Assembly (NCBI GenBank): GCA_900545055.1
Contig: UQXP01000005.1
Location: 1-64,000, forward strand
From: an uncultured Collinsella sp.
GTDB taxonomy: Bacteria > Actinomycetota > Coriobacteriia > Coriobacteriales > Coriobacteriaceae
Reading direction: 5' to 3'
Length of the DNA: 64,000 nucleotides
The notes under the pieces are model-generated. The model searched no databases. It worked only from the letters and a program-made list of their open reading frames with translations, and was not told where the DNA came from. Positions 60,152-64,000 of this stretch are shown in pieces (the stretch's first letter is position 1; the number at the start of each line of letters is the position of its first letter). Made by a program: the position numbers and the translations under genes.

Positions 60152-61159
60152 ATGCTGTTCGATGTTTGGAGTAGCGATACCCTTATCCACTGGGCCGGCT
60201 GGGCCATGGTCTTTATTGGCCTGATCGTGCTCAACGAGGTCGGCCGCCGCACCAAGCTGGGCGCGGCAATCATCTTTGGCGTGGCTCCGCTGGCCATGAC
60301 CATCTACTGCGTCGCCATCGCCATCGGCGTCTCACAGGGCGCTGAGTGGGCGCTCACCAACCCCACCCATGTGTACCAGAACAGCTGGTTCCACTACGCC
60401 AAGGTATACGCGGCGCTGGCCGGTTGCTGGGGCTTCATCGCCATTAAGTATCAGTGGGGCAAGATCGGCAAGGCGCACTGGTTCCGCGCATGGCCGTTTG
60501 TGATCGTCGCCATCAACATCATGATCGCCGTCGTGTCCGACTTTGAGAGCGCCTATCACTTCTTTGTCCTGGGCGAGACCACCTGGGTCACTTCCGAAGG
60601 CGCCACGCAGTTGGCCGGTTGGAACAACGTGTTCAACGGCATCGCCGGCATCATCAACATCTTCTGCATGACCGGTTGGTGGAGCGTCTACGCCAGCGAG
60701 GACAAGACCGACATGCTGTGGCCCGACATGACCTGGGTCTACATCATCGCCTACGATATCTGGAACTTCTGCTACACCTACAACTGCCTGCCCACCCACT
60801 CCTGGTTCTGCGGCTTTGCGCTGCTGCTGGCCCCCACCGTGGCGGCCTTTATCTGGAACAAGGGCGGCTGGATCCAGAACCGCGCCTTCACCCTGGCCAT
60901 TTGGTGCATGTTTGCCCAGGTGTTCCCCTACTTCCAGGAGGAGTCCATCTTTGTGACACACTCCACGCTCGACGCAGGCGCCGCCACCGCGGTCTCGATC
61001 GCCGCGCTGATCGCCAACGTCGCCGCGATCATCTACATCGCCTACCGCGCCAAGAAGCTCGGCCGCAACCCCTACAAGCAGGATGTCTTTGAGGGCACCA
61101 GCGATTGGGAGAAGGCTACTGCTCGCCGCGCCAAGGTTGATTACGCACACGCCGAGTAA
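60152..61159 (+). CDS. Multi-pass membrane protein, DUF5692-like
   Basis: A 335-residue protein with about eight to nine hydrophobic helices and many Trp residues (WAGWAMVF, MTGWWSVYASEDKTDMLWPDMTWVYIIAYDIWNFCYTYNC). It resembles the DUF5692 family of uncharacterised integral membrane proteins found in gut anaerobes; I make that call from overall pattern only. AAAGGAGAG precedes the ATG. With the TetR gene before it and the divergent flavoprotein it may form one regulated module, for instance transport of a compound that the flavoprotein reduces. Confidence 0.7.
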   Translation: MLFDVWSSDTLIHWAGWAMVFIGLIVLNEVGRRTKLGAAIIFGVAPLAMTIYCVAIAIGVSQGAEWALTNPTHVYQNSWFHYAKVYAALAGCWGFIAIKYQWGKIGKAHWFRAWPFVIVAINIMIAVVSDFESAYHFFVLGETTWVTSEGATQLAGWNNVFNGIAGIINIFCMTGWWSVYASEDKTDMLWPDMTWVYIIAYDIWNFCYTYNCLPTHSWFCGFALLLAPTVAAFIWNKGGWIQNRAFTLAIWCMFAQVFPYFQEESIFVTHSTLDAGAATAVSIAALIANVAAIIYIAYRAKKLGRNPYKQDVFEGTSDWEKATARRAKVDYAHAE

Positions 61160-61229
61160 CGCGCCTGACGCAAACATCGCTTGAGCACGAAGCAGCATAG
61201 CCGGCTCCGCGCAGCTCAACGCATTGCAG

Positions 61230-61270
61230 AGCCCCCGGAATGTGATTCGTTCGCGTTCCGGGGGCTTTTT
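61230..61270 (+). terminator. Terminator after the DUF5692-like gene
   Basis: AGCCCCCGGAA pairs with TTCCGGGGGCT across a 15-nt loop and is followed by TTTTT. It lies 70 bp past the stop. Confidence 0.9.
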
Positions 61271-61392
61271 GCTGCCGCGAGGATGCGGCTGAACAATGCA
61301 CTCGGGTTAAATCGGAGCTTATATTTCGCATGCGCTTTATATGGCTCCGTTTTTGGGTACAGTGTTGTCCCGATATTGAGCTTGGGGGATAT

Positions 61393-62895
61393 ATGAAAGA
61401 TGAGACGATGGGCCAAGAGGATGCGGCCCAAGATGCAGAAGCGTGTGCCGAAGCCCTGGAGAGCCTAGACCAGATCACGCTGGCCGAGATTGCGTTTGAC
61501 GATTCGAACGTTGATGTGCAGGATGAGCCGGAAATCGAAGCGCAGCCCGATGATCAGGATGCAAAAGACGATGGCGCCGCGCCCACCGAAGGCGGGGCGG
61601 GGCACGAGAAATCCGAATGCGAGGCCGGCAATCAGCCCGAATCCGACACGGGCGAGGAAACCGTCTTGCTCGACAGCTTGCCGGCCGAGGATTCGCTGAC
61701 CCGCGAGCTTCCTGGCCTGGGTTCCGCACCAGCCGTGGACGAGACCATCGCCATGGGCGATATTCCCCTGCCGTCCGTTCCCTCGGCACGCGAGGCCGAG
61801 GTTCGCCATCGCAAGATGTCGCCCAAGCGCCGCAATCTGATGGTCGCCGGTGTCGTAGCCGTCGCGCTCGTCGCCGGCGGTGCAGGCTATGCTGCCTGGA
61901 ACGGATATCAGCAAGAGCAGGCTGCCGCTGCCGCCGCCAATGCCCACACGATGATGTCAGTGCAGATTGGCGTGCATGCCGCGGGCCTCGACTGTTCCAC
62001 CGGCTCCAAGATTCCCGTACAGGTGAGCGGTCAGGACGCTGATGGCTCCTCCGTGAGCGAAACACTCTATGTTGACGAGCACGGCCGCGGCATCAAACTG
62101 CTGCCCGGCGATTACACGCTCTCCATCGCCGCCTCCCCCGTCGCGGCCGACGGCACCGTCTATACCGTCCCGACCACCAAGACGCAGGTCACCGTTAAGA
62201 GCGATGGACAGGATTTAAGTGCCCAGGCCGCCTTTAAGCTCAAGGTGCCTTCGGCCGACACGGTGACTGACGACCAGATCGATGCCGCCGCCAAGTATGC
62301 CGAGGAAGGCGGTGCGGGCTCCGCCGCGGCCGCCAAGATACTTCAGCAGGCGGCAACCGCGCGGCGCGACGCCGCCGTCAATGCCGTGAGCGCGCAAAAG
62401 GCACAGGCGTCCCGTGATGCTGACGCTCGCCACAAGGCAACCGACCTCTACCAGCTCGATATTCCCGTCGAGTGGTACGGCAAGGTCGCAACTTGGCAAA
62501 ACGGAAGCACGCTATGCATCTATCTGGGCGACGACGCCAATACGCCGCTCGTGACGCTCGTCGCGGTGCGCGAGGGCGAGAGCTTTACGCCCGATGAAGG
62601 CGATACGGTTTTGGGTGCGGCCAATCTAGGCAACGGTTATACCGTCTACGCCAGCGGCCCCGTCTATCCGTACGTGGTGCCCCAGACCATCAACGGACGG
62701 ACGCAGAACCCCGTGTCAACCTACCCCATGGACACGGCCATTGAGCTTGTCGAGCTTACGACCGGCAACCGCTACACCTATAGCCAGATCAAGAACGTAC
62801 TGGTCGGCAAAGACGGCAAAGCCGACGCCGCGACCAAACTCGAGACCGACTACCTCGCCCAGATTCTCCTGCCGAGTATCAAAGCCCAGGACTAG
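61393..62895 (+). CDS. Single-pass membrane protein with acidic cytoplasmic region, unknown function
   Basis: A 500-residue protein that I do not recognise. Residues 1-145 are acidic and low-complexity (many Glu/Asp/Ala), a membrane helix follows at about 151-171 (LMVAGVVAVALVAGGAGYAAW), and about 330 extracytoplasmic residues follow: a beta-rich part (MMSVQIGVHAAGLDC...), an Ala-rich helical stretch (about 285-350) and a final domain (LDIPVEWYGKVATWQNGS...). ATG 61393 has GGGGG upstream and is preferred to one 21 codons earlier. Monocistronic. Confidence 0.75.
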   Translation: MKDETMGQEDAAQDAEACAEALESLDQITLAEIAFDDSNVDVQDEPEIEAQPDDQDAKDDGAAPTEGGAGHEKSECEAGNQPESDTGEETVLLDSLPAEDSLTRELPGLGSAPAVDETIAMGDIPLPSVPSAREAEVRHRKMSPKRRNLMVAGVVAVALVAGGAGYAAWNGYQQEQAAAAAANAHTMMSVQIGVHAAGLDCSTGSKIPVQVSGQDADGSSVSETLYVDEHGRGIKLLPGDYTLSIAASPVAADGTVYTVPTTKTQVTVKSDGQDLSAQAAFKLKVPSADTVTDDQIDAAAKYAEEGGAGSAAAAKILQQAATARRDAAVNAVSAQKAQASRDADARHKATDLYQLDIPVEWYGKVATWQNGSTLCIYLGDDANTPLVTLVAVREGESFTPDEGDTVLGAANLGNGYTVYASGPVYPYVVPQTINGRTQNPVSTYPMDTAIELVELTTGNRYTYSQIKNVLVGKDGKADAATKLETDYLAQILLPSIKAQD

Positions 62896-62968
62896 CCTGG
62901 CGCAGCAAGGTGCTCCCCAACCGTGATGAAGGAGCCAGGAGGTCCTGACCCCACAGGCCCATAGATGA

Positions 62969-64000
62969 TTAGGCAAGGAGCCACTTCCATGCGGGCATAA
63001 CGTGTACCACACCGTGCTCGCATGGAATATCGGTCTGTTCATCCATGGTAACGATTGCCGACTCGCCAAGATCAAACTGGGCCATCGAGGCATCAAGCGC
63101 GGCAATTTCGCGCTCGCGCGTTTTCTCACTTGCCATATCCGCACTCACCTGAATCAGGCTATAAGCCCGCATGAGAAGCGCGTCCCCAGCCACAAAGTCC
63201 ACCTCATGGCTTTTGCTCTTCTCTTTGATCAGCAGGCGGCAGACCGAGCCGGTCCTCACCGCGGGAGTCTTTCTTCTTAGCGCATTGAACACTGCGGTCT
63301 CGAGCCTCTGGCCCTGGTCCAATGCCGATGCCGGAGAGAATGCTCCAAACATCGCAGGGTCGACAGCGTAGACCTTAGACGCAGACCGCATGTTATTTGC
63401 CAGTGAACGCGTGAACTCCGGCACAGAAAATAACAGGTAGGCGTCCTCATAATACTCAAGTAAATCGCTGAGCGAATTACGACTGACGGGTATCTGTCTG
63501 CTCTTGAACTCGTTGTACACTTTGTTCACTGACAGCTCTCGTCCCGAAGATGCCATACACCGCGTCAAGAACAGCGATGCCAGGCGAGGGTTCTTGACGT
63601 CGTAACGTTCAACGACGTCCATGGCGACCGTTCGCGAAGCATATTCCTGTAGCAGCTGAATCGCGTCTGCAGGCGTCTGCTCAAGTGTCGCGATGAATCC
63701 CCCTCGTTCAAGATACCCGATCAGATGATGCCGAAGCAGCGCCGCATCGCTCGGAGAAAAGGTCGCATCTGGCTCGGGAACGCTCCCCGTCTTATATCGA
63801 ACGTATTCCAAAAAGCTCAATGGAAAAAGCTCTCGCACAAGAGAACGACCCCTGAACTCGCTCTTAAGTTCTGAGGACAGCATCTTAGAAGAAGATCCCG
63901 TCACATAGACGGTCGCTTTCTCCGTATCGACTACACGCCGCAGAAACGCACCCCATTCGGGAATTTCCTGGATCTCGTCAAAGAAAATGTAAGCGCCCTC
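62969..64000 (-). CDS. DUF4143-type AAA ATPase (N-terminus beyond window)
   Basis: At least 343 residues of a second AAA_14/DUF4143 ATPase; the start lies past the right edge. The first visible residues are EGAYIFFDEIQEIPEWG, the Walker B, followed by VYVTGSSSKMLSSE. The DUF4143 part includes YYEDAYLLFSVPEF and ends with SHEVDFVAGDA and SYSLIQVSADM-like PD-(D/E)xK remnants. It shares architecture with the 453-residue protein at 14227 but the two are clearly diverged. A track that started at the internal GTG (63904) would miss the Walker B. Confidence 0.85.
   Translation of the reverse strand, partial: EGAYIFFDEIQEIPEWGAFLRRVVDTEKATVYVTGSSSKMLSSELKSEFRGRSLVRELFPLSFLEYVRYKTGSVPEPDATFSPSDAALLRHHLIGYLERGGFIATLEQTPADAIQLLQEYASRTVAMDVVERYDVKNPRLASLFLTRCMASSGRELSVNKVYNEFKSRQIPVSRNSLSDLLEYYEDAYLLFSVPEFTRSLANNMRSASKVYAVDPAMFGAFSPASALDQGQRLETAVFNALRRKTPAVRTGSVCRLLIKEKSKSHEVDFVAGDALLMRAYSLIQVSADMASEKTREREIAALDASMAQFDLGESAIVTMDEQTDIPCEHGVVHVMPAWKWLLA

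Overview
The window is a high-GC chromosomal segment, most probably from a Collinsella-like member of the Coriobacteriia (anaerobic gut Actinobacteria). The pointers are the actinobacterial cell-envelope signalling cluster (FhaA, FhaB, PP2C phosphatase, RodA/PbpA, PASTA kinase), a strictly anaerobic pyruvate:ferredoxin oxidoreductase, several PTS sugar systems and consistently GC-rich codon use. The assignment is inference; no 16S rRNA gene is present.

Layout: 1-5.0 kb carries a LytS/LytTR two-component pair, a metal-dependent amidohydrolase and an APC amino-acid permease. 5.3-6.3 kb has an anchored C39-like peptidase. 6.7-12.2 kb is a beta-glucoside PTS locus (PRD activator, EIIA, EIIB, EIIC, 6-phospho-beta-glucosidase). 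Carbamate kinase, a DUF4143 ATPase and PFOR follow to 19.5 kb. 19.9-23.6 kb is a small kinase/FHA/membrane-protein operon. 23.9-28.1 kb is the recR-ybaB-dnaX group, interrupted by a divergent small membrane protein. 29.1-39.3 kb is a 10-kb operon coupling Ser/Thr phosphorylation to peptidoglycan synthesis, with RodA and PbpA fused into one polypeptide.

From 39566 to 52038 an integrated mobilizable element occupies the 3' end of a tRNA-Arg(CCT) gene, with a 49-bp exact direct repeat at each end. It encodes a tyrosine integrase, a small HTH protein, a RecA/DnaB-like ATPase, a MobC-like protein, a VirD4-type coupling protein and a relaxase, but no other type IV secretion genes, so it should need a helper. 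Its cargo is an MmeI-like type IIL restriction-modification enzyme translationally coupled to a DUF262/HNH (GmrSD/SspE-like) nuclease. Downstream of the relaxase lies a candidate oriT followed by a dense array of hairpins, two of which show a compensatory stem change. This element is the most novel part of the window.

Beyond it are a mannose-family PTS with a DUF956 protein, a HypA-like protein, a 925-residue iron-sulfur flavoprotein divergent from a TetR regulator and a DUF5692-type membrane protein, an anchored protein of unknown function and a second DUF4143 ATPase cut by the window edge. A family of small palindromic repeats with GTCATTGGGGAC-type ends or GGAAA..TCCC modules recurs near 6.4, 12.4, 19.9 and 52.2 kb, several times directly abutting a TAG stop codon.
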